Origin: Pseudomonas orientalis
GTDB taxonomy: Bacteria > Pseudomonadota > Gammaproteobacteria > Pseudomonadales > Pseudomonadaceae
NCBI RefSeq assembly: GCF_002934065.1
Contig: NZ_CP018049.1
Coordinates: 3,346,501-3,410,500, forward strand
Reading direction: 5' to 3'
DNA: 64,000 bases
The notes under the pieces are model-generated. The model made no database searches. It was not told the origin of the DNA and saw only the letters and a list, made by a program, of their open reading frames with translations. Below, piece by piece: positions 47,332 through 55,571 of the stretch (the stretch's first letter is position 1; each line of letters opens with the position of its first letter). The position numbers and the translations under genes are program-made.

Positions 47332-48531
47332 TTACCAACTCCCCGACGCCCCGCCGCCACCACTGGAACCACCACCACCGGACGAGCTGCTGCCGGAACT
47401 GGAACCACTGGAACTCGAACCCGAGCCACCACCCGACCCAGACCCCGAGCCCTCGCCGACCTTGCCGAAAAGAATCAACGCCACGAACGACGCGATAGGG
47501 AACGCCAGCAGCCAGCCGTCGCGGCCGTGATCGATCACCAGCCCGGCCACCCCATACACCACGACCGCCGCCACCAGCCGCACGATAAAACCGGTGCGGC
47601 TGGTTCGCCAGGTGTGCCGCATGATCATCAGCAGCACCAGGTACAACCCCAGCACCACCAACACGCACACCGGCCACAGCAGCCAATGGATGAAACTGAC
47701 GTCCACGTAGCGGTCCGCCACCACCAGAGCGGCGATATAGACCAACAGCCCGATCACGCCGTAGAACAGCGCCCGCACCTGCCACAATGCGCCAAACAGG
47801 GCACCGCCGATCAACATGGTCAGCGGCATGACAAACAGAAACATCGGCCATTCCTGACCGCCCCCCAGCAGCGCCAGCAGCAGCGTGGCCGCCACCGTGA
47901 TGATCAAGGCCTTGCGCCAATGCAGCTTTCCGGCGGCGAGCAGCACACCCAGCAGGCCACCCAGAGCGAACGCCGCCAGCAGCGCGATGAATTGCGGGTT
48001 GATTCCGCGTTTGGCGACTTCAGGCAAGTCGCCGCCGTCCACCAGCACGGTCAGCGCGTCCACGCCCTGTTGCACACCACCGGCAAAGTCGCCCTGGCGA
48101 AACGCCGGGGTGATGCGCTCTTCGATGATGCGATGGGCCAGCAGGTCGGTGACCGTGCCTTCCAGCCCGTAGCCCACTTCGATGCGCAGGGTGTGATCAT
48201 TCTTGGCCACCACCAGCAGAATGCCGTCATCGACATCCTTGCGCCCCAGCTTCCAGGCGCGGAACAATTGGTTGGCATAGTCTTCGATGCCAGTATCACC
48301 GGTGCTGGGCACCAGCAATACGGCGACTTGCGCGCCTTTGCGCTGTTCAAGGTCGGCCAGTTGCTGCTTGAGGCGCTGGACGCTGTCGGAGTCGAGGGTG
48401 TTCGTCAGGTCAATGACCCGCTGGTCAAGCGCAACGCCGATAGGCGAAGTGTCGGCCCTGGCGGCGATCAACAGACTGGCCAGTACCAGAACCAGCACGC
48501 TCAAGACTGATTGCCGTAGCATCACCATCAT
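47332..48531 (-). CDS. TPM domain membrane protein (YgcG/YdjH-like), 399 aa
   Basis: Signal peptide, then a TPM domain (IDLTNTLDSDSVQRLKQQLA, AQVAVLLVPSTGD, YANQLFRAWKLGRKDVDDGI, HTLRIEVGYGLEGTVTD). Several membrane segments follow (about residues 185-345), and the tail is a long Ser/Gly-rich stretch ending GASGSW. TPM proteins often pair with LemA, which is not beside this gene. The Ser/Gly tail is low complexity and may vary in length between strains. Confidence 0.85.
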   Translation of the reverse strand: MMVMLRQSVLSVLVLVLASLLIAARADTSPIGVALDQRVIDLTNTLDSDSVQRLKQQLADLEQRKGAQVAVLLVPSTGDTGIEDYANQLFRAWKLGRKDVDDGILLVVAKNDHTLRIEVGYGLEGTVTDLLAHRIIEERITPAFRQGDFAGGVQQGVDALTVLVDGGDLPEVAKRGINPQFIALLAAFALGGLLGVLLAAGKLHWRKALIITVAATLLLALLGGGQEWPMFLFVMPLTMLIGGALFGALWQVRALFYGVIGLLVYIAALVVADRYVDVSFIHWLLWPVCVLVVLGLYLVLLMIMRHTWRTSRTGFIVRLVAAVVVYGVAGLVIDHGRDGWLLAFPIASFVALILFGKVGEGSGSGSGGGSGSSSSGSSSGSSSSGGGGSSGGGGASGSW

Positions 48532-48662
48532 GTATTGTTACCTGAAGTTTCTTCCTGAAGGCGCCGACTTTACCCTATCTGCGTGCAAGCGCGTGACCCA
48601 GGGCCCGCGACTCTCTAAACTGCCGCTACGCCGCATAGCACTAAGCCATCTACGAGAACGCC

Positions 48663-49478
48663 ATGGACCTACGTCACCGCAACAACGTCATTGTGATGGG
48701 CCACGGTTCTTCGACCCTGGTGTTTTCCCATGGCTTTGGCTGCAACCAGGCGATGTGGAATGCCCTGGCGCCGCATTTTCTCGAACGCTTTCGCATGGTC
48801 CTGTATGACCTGGTCGGTGCCGGGCTGTCGGACCTCAGCGCGTTCGATAAAGACAAATACGCGACGTTGGGCAGCTATGCCCGCGATCTCAACGAAATTA
48901 TCGACGCCTACGCCCAAGGCCCGGTGATTCTGGTGGGGCACTCGGTCAGCGCAATGATCGGCACCCTTGCCGACCGTCTCGCCCCGGGGCGCGTGTCGGC
49001 GCATGTGATGATTGGCCCATCGCCGTGCTATATCGACACCGACGGCTATGTCGGCGGTTTCAAGCGCGGCGATATCGACGACCTGCTCGACACCCTCGAC
49101 AGCAACTACCTGGGCTGGTCCAGCAGCATGGCGCCGGTGATCATGGGCGCCCCGGACCAACCTGAACTGAGCGCCGAACTGACCGCGAGTTTCTGCCGCA
49201 CCGAGCCGGACATCGCCAAGCAATTTGCACGGGTGACCTTTCTGTCGGACAACCGCCACGATGTGATCGGCCTGACCACGCCCGTACTGATCCTGCAGTC
49301 AAGCGACGACTTGATCGCCCCCGTGGCCGTCGGCGAATACCTGCACAGCGTGCTGCCCAACAGCACCTATCACCTGGTGGACAACATCGGCCACTGCCCG
49401 CACATGAGTGCGCCCCAGGCGTGCGCGGCGGCCATGGATCAGTTCCTGGCGCCCTGGGCGACCGTCAGTGCCGGCTGA
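48663..49478 (+). CDS. RsbQ-like alpha/beta hydrolase, 271 aa
   Basis: Small alpha/beta hydrolase of the RsbQ/KAI2/D14 group. It begins DLRHRNNVIVMGHGSSTLVF. Nucleophile Ser94 (VGHSVSAMIG), acid in SSDDLIAP (215-216) and His244 (NIGHCPH). In Bacillus, RsbQ provides a small molecule to the PAS domain of RsbP. Here the next gene, overlapping by 11 bp, starts with a PAS domain, so the two form the same kind of sensor pair. Confidence 0.88.
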   Translation: MDLRHRNNVIVMGHGSSTLVFSHGFGCNQAMWNALAPHFLERFRMVLYDLVGAGLSDLSAFDKDKYATLGSYARDLNEIIDAYAQGPVILVGHSVSAMIGTLADRLAPGRVSAHVMIGPSPCYIDTDGYVGGFKRGDIDDLLDTLDSNYLGWSSSMAPVIMGAPDQPELSAELTASFCRTEPDIAKQFARVTFLSDNRHDVIGLTTPVLILQSSDDLIAPVAVGEYLHSVLPNSTYHLVDNIGHCPHMSAPQACAAAMDQFLAPWATVSAG

Positions 49479-50628
49479 GTCGCTGTTCGACAACGCCGCC
49501 TGTGCCCTGGCGGTAACCCGCCAAGACGGCACGATTGTGCAGGCCAATCAGCGCTTGAGCGACTGGCTCGGCCTCGGCGCGGCCGAACTGATCGGGCAAC
49601 GCTTTCAAGACCTGCTGACCATGGGCGGACGGATTTTCTACCAGACCCATCTGGCGCCGATGCTGCGTATGCATGGCGGCGTCAACGAGGTGAAGCTCGA
49701 CATTCGCCATCGCGACGGCCACAAAGTGACCGTGCTGCTCAACGCCCATAAACGTCAGCAGGACGACGAGGTGGTGTACGACCTGGCGCTGTTCGGCACC
49801 ACCGACCGCGACAAGTACGAGCGCGAGCTGCTCAACGCACGCAAGCTGGCCGAAGCGCTGCTTCAGGAGAAAACCGCGACTGAACAGGCACTGCACCAGG
49901 CCCAGGCCGAATTGAGCGAGGCCTATGCCATTGCCCAGCAACGCGCGTTGTTCGCCGAGCAGATGGTGGCGATTGTCAGCCATGACTTGAAAAACCCCCT
50001 GACCGCGATCCGCATGGCGTCCGATTTTCTCCGACGCGGCGAGCGCACACCCAAGGAGCAGCAGTTGCTTGGGCATATCGGCCAGTCGTCCGAACGTGCC
50101 CAGCGCATGATCGCTGACCTGCTGGACTTCACCCAGGCGCGGGTCGGCCAGGGCATCACCATCCGCGCCCAACCGCTGGATTTGCACAGTGTGATTCATC
50201 GCGCCGTAGACGAACTGCGGGTGGCCTTCCCCAAGGCCACGCTGGTGCATCAAGCCGAGGGCCGGGGCGATGCGTGCCTGGATGCCGACCGGGTGCAGCA
50301 GGTGATCGGCAACCTGGTCGCCAATAGCGTGGCCTATGGCGACCTGCAACAGCCGATCACTGTCACCTCGCGCCTGGGTCCCAGGGGCGCCGAGGTGTCG
50401 GTACACAACTACGGCGCGCCGATTCCGCAGACGTTGCTGGCCGGGCTGTTCGAGCCCATGACCCGCGGCACTCACCAGGGCAGCGATGTGCGCAGCGTAG
50501 GCCTGGGCCTGTATATCGTGCGCGAACTGGCCAGGGTGCACGGCGGCGATGTGGCGGTTAGCTCCTGCGCGACGCGCGGCACCACCTTCAGCGTGACGTT
50601 CCAGGCAGGTACGCCGTACCTTGCATGA
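49468..50628 (+). CDS. PAS histidine kinase paired with the RsbQ-like hydrolase, 386 aa
   Basis: GTG 49468 (VPAESLFDNA) overlaps the hydrolase stop by 11 bp; the ribosome binding site is weak, so translation is likely coupled. PAS domain at about 1-110, coiled coil 112-165, H-box IVSHDLKNPLTAI with His171, N-box VIGNLVANSVAYG and G-box VGLGLYIVREL. No membrane segments. The 3' end overlaps the convergent DapF-like gene by 41 bp. No response regulator is adjacent. Confidence 0.88.
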   Translation: MPAESLFDNAACALAVTRQDGTIVQANQRLSDWLGLGAAELIGQRFQDLLTMGGRIFYQTHLAPMLRMHGGVNEVKLDIRHRDGHKVTVLLNAHKRQQDDEVVYDLALFGTTDRDKYERELLNARKLAEALLQEKTATEQALHQAQAELSEAYAIAQQRALFAEQMVAIVSHDLKNPLTAIRMASDFLRRGERTPKEQQLLGHIGQSSERAQRMIADLLDFTQARVGQGITIRAQPLDLHSVIHRAVDELRVAFPKATLVHQAEGRGDACLDADRVQQVIGNLVANSVAYGDLQQPITVTSRLGPRGAEVSVHNYGAPIPQTLLAGLFEPMTRGTHQGSDVRSVGLGLYIVRELARVHGGDVAVSSCATRGTTFSVTFQAGTPYLA

Positions 50629-51403
50629 TCGGCTCGACGCTGCCCGTCAATACCACCCCGCCCTGCCCGTCCCACTGCACCGTCAGCGTGCCGCCGTCGC
50701 ATTCGACTTCTACCTTGTCATCGAGCAGCCCGCGCCGCACCCCGTTGACCACAGCCGCGCAGCAACACGACCCGGAGCCTAAAGGCACGCCACCGCCACG
50801 CTCCCAGATACGCAGGCGGATACGGTTGCGGTCGAGCACCTGGACAAAATGCACGTTGGTTTTCGCCGGAAACAGCGGGTGGCGTTCCAGGGCCGGGCCC
50901 ACGGCTTCGACATCGACGACGGCGATGTCGTCCACGAAAAACGTGCAATGCGGATTGCCCATGCCGCAGGCGGCCGGCTCGCCATCGATAGGCAGCACGC
51001 GGGTGTCCATCGCCCTGGCCAGCGGCACGCCGGCCCATTCCAACGAAGGCGCACCCATGTCTATCGAGACGCGCTGGCCACTGACGCGCACGCATGTCAG
51101 CAAACCTCGGTCGGTGCGCAGCACAATGGCGTGGGTGCCGGTTTCATGCATCAGGCGATCAGCAACGCCGCGTGTCGCGCTGCCGCAGGTTTGCAGGGGC
51201 GTGCCGTCGGTGTTCCAGAACTGCACGCGGGCGGCGGCGTCTTCGCAGTCGAGGATCACGGCGAGCTGATTGAAACCGATACCGGTGTGTCGATCCCCCA
51301 GGCGCCGGGCGATCTGCGGGGTAATAGGGTTATCCTGGCCACGGCGGTCGATGATGATGAAGTCGTCGCCGTGGGCGTGCATCTTCACGAAGGGTAAAGT
51401 CAT
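50588..51403 (-). CDS. Diaminopimelate-epimerase-like protein with altered active site, 271 aa
   Basis: DapF fold: NTDGTPLQTCGSATR with Cys73 as in DapF, GMGNPHC, and the second half ERGGGVPLGSGSCCCAA. Aligned with ERGVGETLACGSGACAA of DapF, the second catalytic Cys is Ser210, and Glu of the GET triad is changed. The start GDDF also differs from the usual GNDF. It is therefore a paralogue that probably does not epimerise diaminopimelate; a different PLP-independent isomerase or dehydratase is possible. ATG 51403. Confidence 0.82.
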   Translation of the reverse strand: MTLPFVKMHAHGDDFIIIDRRGQDNPITPQIARRLGDRHTGIGFNQLAVILDCEDAAARVQFWNTDGTPLQTCGSATRGVADRLMHETGTHAIVLRTDRGLLTCVRVSGQRVSIDMGAPSLEWAGVPLARAMDTRVLPIDGEPAACGMGNPHCTFFVDDIAVVDVEAVGPALERHPLFPAKTNVHFVQVLDRNRIRLRIWERGGGVPLGSGSCCCAAVVNGVRRGLLDDKVEVECDGGTLTVQWDGQGGVVLTGSVEPIMQGTAYLPGTSR

Positions 51404-51445
51404 GGGCAGTCCTGTGGTCAACTGAGCAGCCCTACTCTAACACCC

Positions 51446-51547
51446 CTGTAGGAGCGAGCTTGCTCGCGAAAAACGCAGGGACAGCAGGTTTTTTCCTGGA
51501 ACTACGCGTTATCGTTGAGGTTTTTCGCGAGCAAGCTCGCTCCTACA
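51446..51547. repeat. REP pair, GGAGCGAGCTTGCTCGCG family
   Basis: 102-bp inverted pair (CTGTAGGAGCGAGCTTGCTC and its mirror ending CTCGCTCCTAC). It ends 17 bp before the P-loop gene start and probably carries, or is next to, its promoter. Confidence 0.88.
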
Positions 51548-51563
51548 AAAGGATTGACGGACC

Positions 51564-52097
51564 ATGCTTATCGTATTCAGCGGCCTGCCCGGTACCGGCA
51601 AGACCACGATTGCCAGGGAGTTGGCCCGGCAGATGGGTGCGGTTTACCTGCGCATCGACGTGATCGAGCAATCGTTGCGGGAGGCTGGCGCGCTGGCGGG
51701 CGATGTGGGTGCCAGCGGTTATGGCGTGGCGAATGCGTTGGCACTGAGTAATGTGCGCCTGGGGCAACGAGTGATCGCTGACTGTGTGAACCCGGTGAGG
51801 GAGAGCCGCGAGGCTTGGCGAGCCGTAGCGCGGGCGGCGGGCGTTGAGCTGGTCGATATCCAGGTGATTTGTTCTGACCAGCAGGAGCATCGGCGCAGGG
51901 TCGAGAGCCGTGAAAGCGATATTCCAGGGTTGCGGCCGCCGACTTGGCAGTCGGTGCTGGCACATGAATACGAAGCCTGGGATGAGCCGCCTTTCCTGCT
52001 CGATACAGCGCGGCTCACACCCGCACAGGCCATCGCGTCGGCCCATGCACTGCTTGATCGTCCCCACGCTCCGCGTGGGCATGGGAACGAGCCCTGA
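51564..52097 (+). CDS. P-loop kinase-like protein, 177 aa
   Basis: Walker A GLPGTGKTTIA near the N-terminus, then RIDVIEQSL and VRLGQRVIADCVNPVRESRE, as in small-molecule kinases related to zeta/chloramphenicol phosphotransferase folds. The last codons (LDRPHAPRGHGNEP) come from a repeat sequence at 52057-52090, so the C-terminus has been altered by repeat insertion and its stop lies in that repeat. Substrate unknown. Confidence 0.78.
   Translation: MLIVFSGLPGTGKTTIARELARQMGAVYLRIDVIEQSLREAGALAGDVGASGYGVANALALSNVRLGQRVIADCVNPVRESREAWRAVARAAGVELVDIQVICSDQQEHRRRVESRESDIPGLRPPTWQSVLAHEYEAWDEPPFLLDTARLTPAQAIASAHALLDRPHAPRGHGNEP
52057..52090. repeat. Short palindromic repeat overlapping the 3' end of the P-loop gene
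   Basis: Nested inverted repeats: CCCACGCTCCGCGTGGG with outer TCGTCCCC and GGGAACGA. This resembles the CGTTCCCACGCTCTGCGTGG-type repeat common in pseudomonads. It encodes the last codons of the gene. Confidence 0.55.
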
Positions 52098-52110
52098 CAG
52101 AGGGTTGGCG

Positions 52111-52527
52111 TCAGCCGGGGAAGTTGGCGCGCAACGCCTCCAGGCCATCGTTGTACACGCCGGCAAACAACGTCTGCCCCGCTGCATCCGTGGTGCCCTC
52201 AGCCGGCGTGAACACGCCGGACCAGGTTACTTTGGCAGACGATTCGGTCAGCGCTTCAACCTGCACGGTCGCCAAGTAAGCGCTCACCGGAAACGGCGAC
52301 TGCTCAATGGTGTAGCTGTAGGTGCGCGCCACATTGTCGAAGGTCTGCAACCGCTCGACAATCTGGCCGCCATCCGCGGTATGCAGGTGGCGCACGCGGC
52401 CGCCTTCGCCCGGCTCGCTCTTGGCGATAAAGGGCAGCCAGTCGGGCAGGCTGTTGAAGCCGCCGATCAGTGCCCACACCTGGTCCGCCGACGCGGGGAT
52501 TTCAATCACAGAAGAGGCTGTTGCCAC
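52111..52527 (-). CDS. SRPBCC (START/polyketide-cyclase-like) domain protein, 138 aa
   Basis: Hydrophobic-ligand-binding fold: ASADQVWALIGGFNSLPDWL, RVRHLHTADGGQIVERLQTF, then the beta strand SAKVTWSGVFTPAEGT. GTG 52527 with GGAG nine bases upstream. Last gene of the AKR-SDR-SRPBCC operon, 28 bp after the SDR. Ligand or role unknown. Confidence 0.82.
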   Translation of the reverse strand: MATASSVIEIPASADQVWALIGGFNSLPDWLPFIAKSEPGEGGRVRHLHTADGGQIVERLQTFDNVARTYSYTIEQSPFPVSAYLATVQVEALTESSAKVTWSGVFTPAEGTTDAAGQTLFAGVYNDGLEALRANFPG

Positions 52528-52555
52528 AATAAATACTCCAAATCGTTAAAAGAAT

Positions 52556-53353
52556 TCAGATCGCCATGCTGTCGACCACACCACCGTCGACCCGCAACGC
52601 GGCACCGGTGGTGGCAGACGACAGCGGTGAAGCAATGTACGCCACCAGGTTGGCCACTTCATCCACATTCGCCGCGCGCTGGATGATCGATGTCGGCCGC
52701 GCACTGCGCACGAACACGTCAGCTTCGTCCCGTGCGGTGCGCCCGGATTTCTGCGTGGCGTCCTTGAGCATGTGTTCCAGCCCGTCGGTAAAGGTCGGCC
52801 CCGGCAGAATCGCATTCACCGTCACACCGGTACCTGCCAGGCGCTTGGCCAGGCCATGAGACACCGCCAGGTTGGCGCTTTTGGTCACGCCATAGTTGAT
52901 CATGTCCGCCGGGGTCGCCACGCCGGATTCGGATGACACGAAGATCACCCGCCCCCAGCCCTGCTCGACCATGCCCGGCACATAATGCCGCGCCAGGCGC
53001 ACGCCCGAGATCACATTGACCTCATAGAAGCGCGTCCATTCACTGTCCGGCGCCTCGAAGAAATCCACATCATTGAAGATGCCCAGGTTGTTGACCAGGA
53101 TGTCGGCGCGCGGTTCGGCGGCGAACAGTGTCTCGGCGCCTTCGGCCGTACCCAGGTCGGCCACCAGGCCGCGCAGATTGGCGCCCGGCACCGCCTGGCG
53201 AATGCCCGCCAATGCAGCGTCCACCTTGCCGGAATCACGCCCGATCACCACCACGGTCGCGCCGGATTGCGCCAGGGCCTGGCTGATGCCCAGACCGATG
53301 CCGGCGGTGCTGCCGCTGACGATCGCCACTTTGCCGCTTACATCGATTTTCAT
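52556..53353 (-). CDS. Short-chain dehydrogenase/reductase, 265 aa
   Basis: Rossmann SDR. NAD(P) site GSTAGIGLGIS, NNLGIF strand, catalytic Ser (VSSESG) and YGVTK. C-terminal LRVDGGVVDSMAI. Length typical. It lies 16 bp after the aldo/keto reductase. Substrate unknown. Confidence 0.9.
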   Translation of the reverse strand: MKIDVSGKVAIVSGSTAGIGLGISQALAQSGATVVVIGRDSGKVDAALAGIRQAVPGANLRGLVADLGTAEGAETLFAAEPRADILVNNLGIFNDVDFFEAPDSEWTRFYEVNVISGVRLARHYVPGMVEQGWGRVIFVSSESGVATPADMINYGVTKSANLAVSHGLAKRLAGTGVTVNAILPGPTFTDGLEHMLKDATQKSGRTARDEADVFVRSARPTSIIQRAANVDEVANLVAYIASPLSSATTGAALRVDGGVVDSMAI

Positions 53354-53369
53354 GGTTGAACTCCTGAAG

Positions 53370-54374
53370 TTAAAGCGGCAGAGGCGCGCGAGGTGAAATC
53401 AACTGTGCATCGCGCAGCGCCTGCCAGAAAGCTGCTGGAATCTGCTCTGACAACGCCGCCACGTCTTCGGCAATCCGCCCCGGACGACTGGCACCGGGAA
53501 TGACTGCCGCCACGGCCGGGTGCGCCAGGGAAAACTGTAGCGCAGCGGCCTTGGCGCTCACGCCAAACGCCTGGGCAATCGCCTGGATCTGCTCGACTTT
53601 GGCAATGATCGCCGGGCTGGCCTGCTGGTATTCGAAGTGCGCGCCGCCGGCGAGGATGCCGGAGCTGTAGGGACCACCGACCACGATCTCAACGTTGTGC
53701 GCGAGTGACGCCTCCATCAGGCGCTGCAAGGCGCGGTCGTGGTCCAGCAGTGTGTAGCGGCCAGCCAGCAGAAAGCCGTCGGGCTGGGCTTCGGCCAGGT
53801 CCAGGGTCAGTTCGCACGGTTCGACGCGGTTCACCCCCAGGCCCCAGGCCTTGATCACGCCTTCTTCGCGCAAGCGCGTCAGCACCTTGAAGGCGCCGGT
53901 ACGGGCCTGGTTGAAGTAGTCCAGCCATTGGTCGCCGTAGAAGTCCTGTGCGATATCGTGAACCCACACGATGTCCAGACGATCGGTCTGCAGGCGCTCC
54001 AGGCTGTCTTCAATCGAGCGCAGGGTGGCATCGGCACTGTAGTCATTGAGCATTTTGTTCGGACGGCCATGTTCGAACACACCGCTTTTCTCGCCCAGGT
54101 CACGGGCGCTGTCTTCGACCTCGTCCAGAATCACCCGGCCGACCTTGGTGCTGAGCACGTAGTCGTCACGGTTGTAGTGCGACAGCGCCTGGCCCAGGCG
54201 GATTTCCGACAACCCCGAACCGTAGAACGGCGCGGTATCGAAATAACGCACGCCATGATTCCAGGCGGCCTCGACGGTGGCCCGGGCTTCGTCTTCGGGA
54301 ATGGCGCGGAACATATTGCCCAGCGGTGCGGTACCAAAGCCCAATACGCCGGGTAGTTTGTCTTTCAAGCTCAT
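53370..54374 (-). CDS. Aldo/keto reductase (D-threo-aldose dehydrogenase-like), 334 aa
   Basis: TIM-barrel oxidoreductase. DTAPFYGSGLSEIRLGQAL with the catalytic Tyr, and the AKR core WVHDIAQDFYGDQWLDYFNQ, WGLGVNRVEPCELTL. The late NADPH site is VAAVIPGASRPGRIAEDV. First gene of the operon, divergent from LysR across 112 bp. It probably acts with the SDR on sugar or aldehyde substrates. Confidence 0.88.
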   Translation of the reverse strand: MSLKDKLPGVLGFGTAPLGNMFRAIPEDEARATVEAAWNHGVRYFDTAPFYGSGLSEIRLGQALSHYNRDDYVLSTKVGRVILDEVEDSARDLGEKSGVFEHGRPNKMLNDYSADATLRSIEDSLERLQTDRLDIVWVHDIAQDFYGDQWLDYFNQARTGAFKVLTRLREEGVIKAWGLGVNRVEPCELTLDLAEAQPDGFLLAGRYTLLDHDRALQRLMEASLAHNVEIVVGGPYSSGILAGGAHFEYQQASPAIIAKVEQIQAIAQAFGVSAKAAALQFSLAHPAVAAVIPGASRPGRIAEDVAALSEQIPAAFWQALRDAQLISPRAPLPL

Positions 54375-54486
54375 GATGGTTCCTCAATCGGTTCAAGGTC
54401 GCGTTGACCGTTGAGCAGATCCTAGATTGCCTGGATAAGACCGTCCAAGACATACTGCGACCAACTTGAGTCCCAACAGGTCTTAC

Positions 54487-55380
54487 ATGATTGATCTACG
54501 CCAACTGCGCTACTTCGAAGTGGTCGCCGAAGAGGAACATGTCGGCCGCGCCGCCGAGCGCCTGCACATCTCCCAGTCGCCCTTGAGCCGGCAGATCGCC
54601 CAGCTTGAAGAACGCCTGGGCCTGACGCTGTTCGAACGCAGCCAGCAACGTATCCGCCTGACCCGCGACGGCCAGACCTTCCTTGCCGAAACCAGGGCGC
54701 TGCTGACCCACGCCAACCGCCTGGAGTCCCTGGGCAAGCGCTTGGGCCGGGGTGAAGAAGGCGGCTTGTGCATCGGCTATATCGAGAACGCCATGCACGC
54801 CGGTGTACTGCCCAACGCTTTGCGCGTGCTGCGCGATGACCGGCCTGCCGTGCATATCAAGCTGTATAACCTGCCCTCCTTCGAACAGCTCGAAGGCCTG
54901 CGCCAGCGCAGCCTGGACATTGCCCTGGTGGGCGAACCGCCAGCGGCGGAAGATCCGGACCTGACCGCCCGGCAGGTGCTCGATGACCCGATGCTGCTGG
55001 CCTTGCCGGAACATCATCCACTGACACGCCAGCGCGAGTTGCTGCCCGAGCACCTGGCCGACCAGCAATGGATCGGGGTGCAACGCAAGCCCGGCGCAAA
55101 CCCGGCAGATGATTTCGTGGCGGCGTGCATCCGCGCCGGTTTCACCCCGCAGATCCCCATGGAAGCCGGCGAACCCTTCACCGCATTGGGCCTGGTGGCC
55201 TCGGGACTGGGCGTGGCGATGGTGCAAAAAGGCCTGAGCCGCAACGCACCGCCCGGCGTGGTGCTGCGCGAACTGCCATGGCTGAGCTACACCACGCCGC
55301 TGTGGGCGGCATGGCACCGGATCAACCTGCGGCCGTTGGTGGAGACGTTTCGCAAGGTGCTCACCGCCGCCCAAGCCTGA
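54487..55380 (+). CDS. LysR-family regulator divergent from the AKR operon, 297 aa
   Basis: HTH DLRQLRYFEVVAEEEHVGRA and LHISQSPLSRQIAQLEERLG; effector domain follows. The start MIDLRQ is preferred, with AGG upstream. It probably controls the divergent AKR-SDR-SRPBCC operon, as is usual for this arrangement. Confidence 0.9.
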   Translation: MIDLRQLRYFEVVAEEEHVGRAAERLHISQSPLSRQIAQLEERLGLTLFERSQQRIRLTRDGQTFLAETRALLTHANRLESLGKRLGRGEEGGLCIGYIENAMHAGVLPNALRVLRDDRPAVHIKLYNLPSFEQLEGLRQRSLDIALVGEPPAAEDPDLTARQVLDDPMLLALPEHHPLTRQRELLPEHLADQQWIGVQRKPGANPADDFVAACIRAGFTPQIPMEAGEPFTALGLVASGLGVAMVQKGLSRNAPPGVVLRELPWLSYTTPLWAAWHRINLRPLVETFRKVLTAAQA

Positions 55381-55390
55381 CGCGATCCAA

Positions 55391-55485
55391 ACTGTGGGAG
55401 GGGGCTTGCTCCCGATAGCGGTGGATCAGCCATAGATGAGCTGACTGATCCACCGCTATCGGGAGCAAGCCCCCTCCCACAGTTT
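55391..55485. repeat. REPIN with near-perfect palindrome
   Basis: 95 bp; both arms use the GCTTGCTCCC variant and the inner parts also match (GATAGCGGTGGATCAG with CTGATCCACCGCTATC). This is the most symmetrical REPIN in the window, so probably a recent insertion. Confidence 0.9.
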
Positions 55486-55571
55486 GACCGAGTCCGTACT
55501 GGCATCTTGTAAAGTCCCCCGCTTCCCCCTAGCTTATGCGCCCCCCGCCCAGCGCTTTAAGGCCTTGCCCC

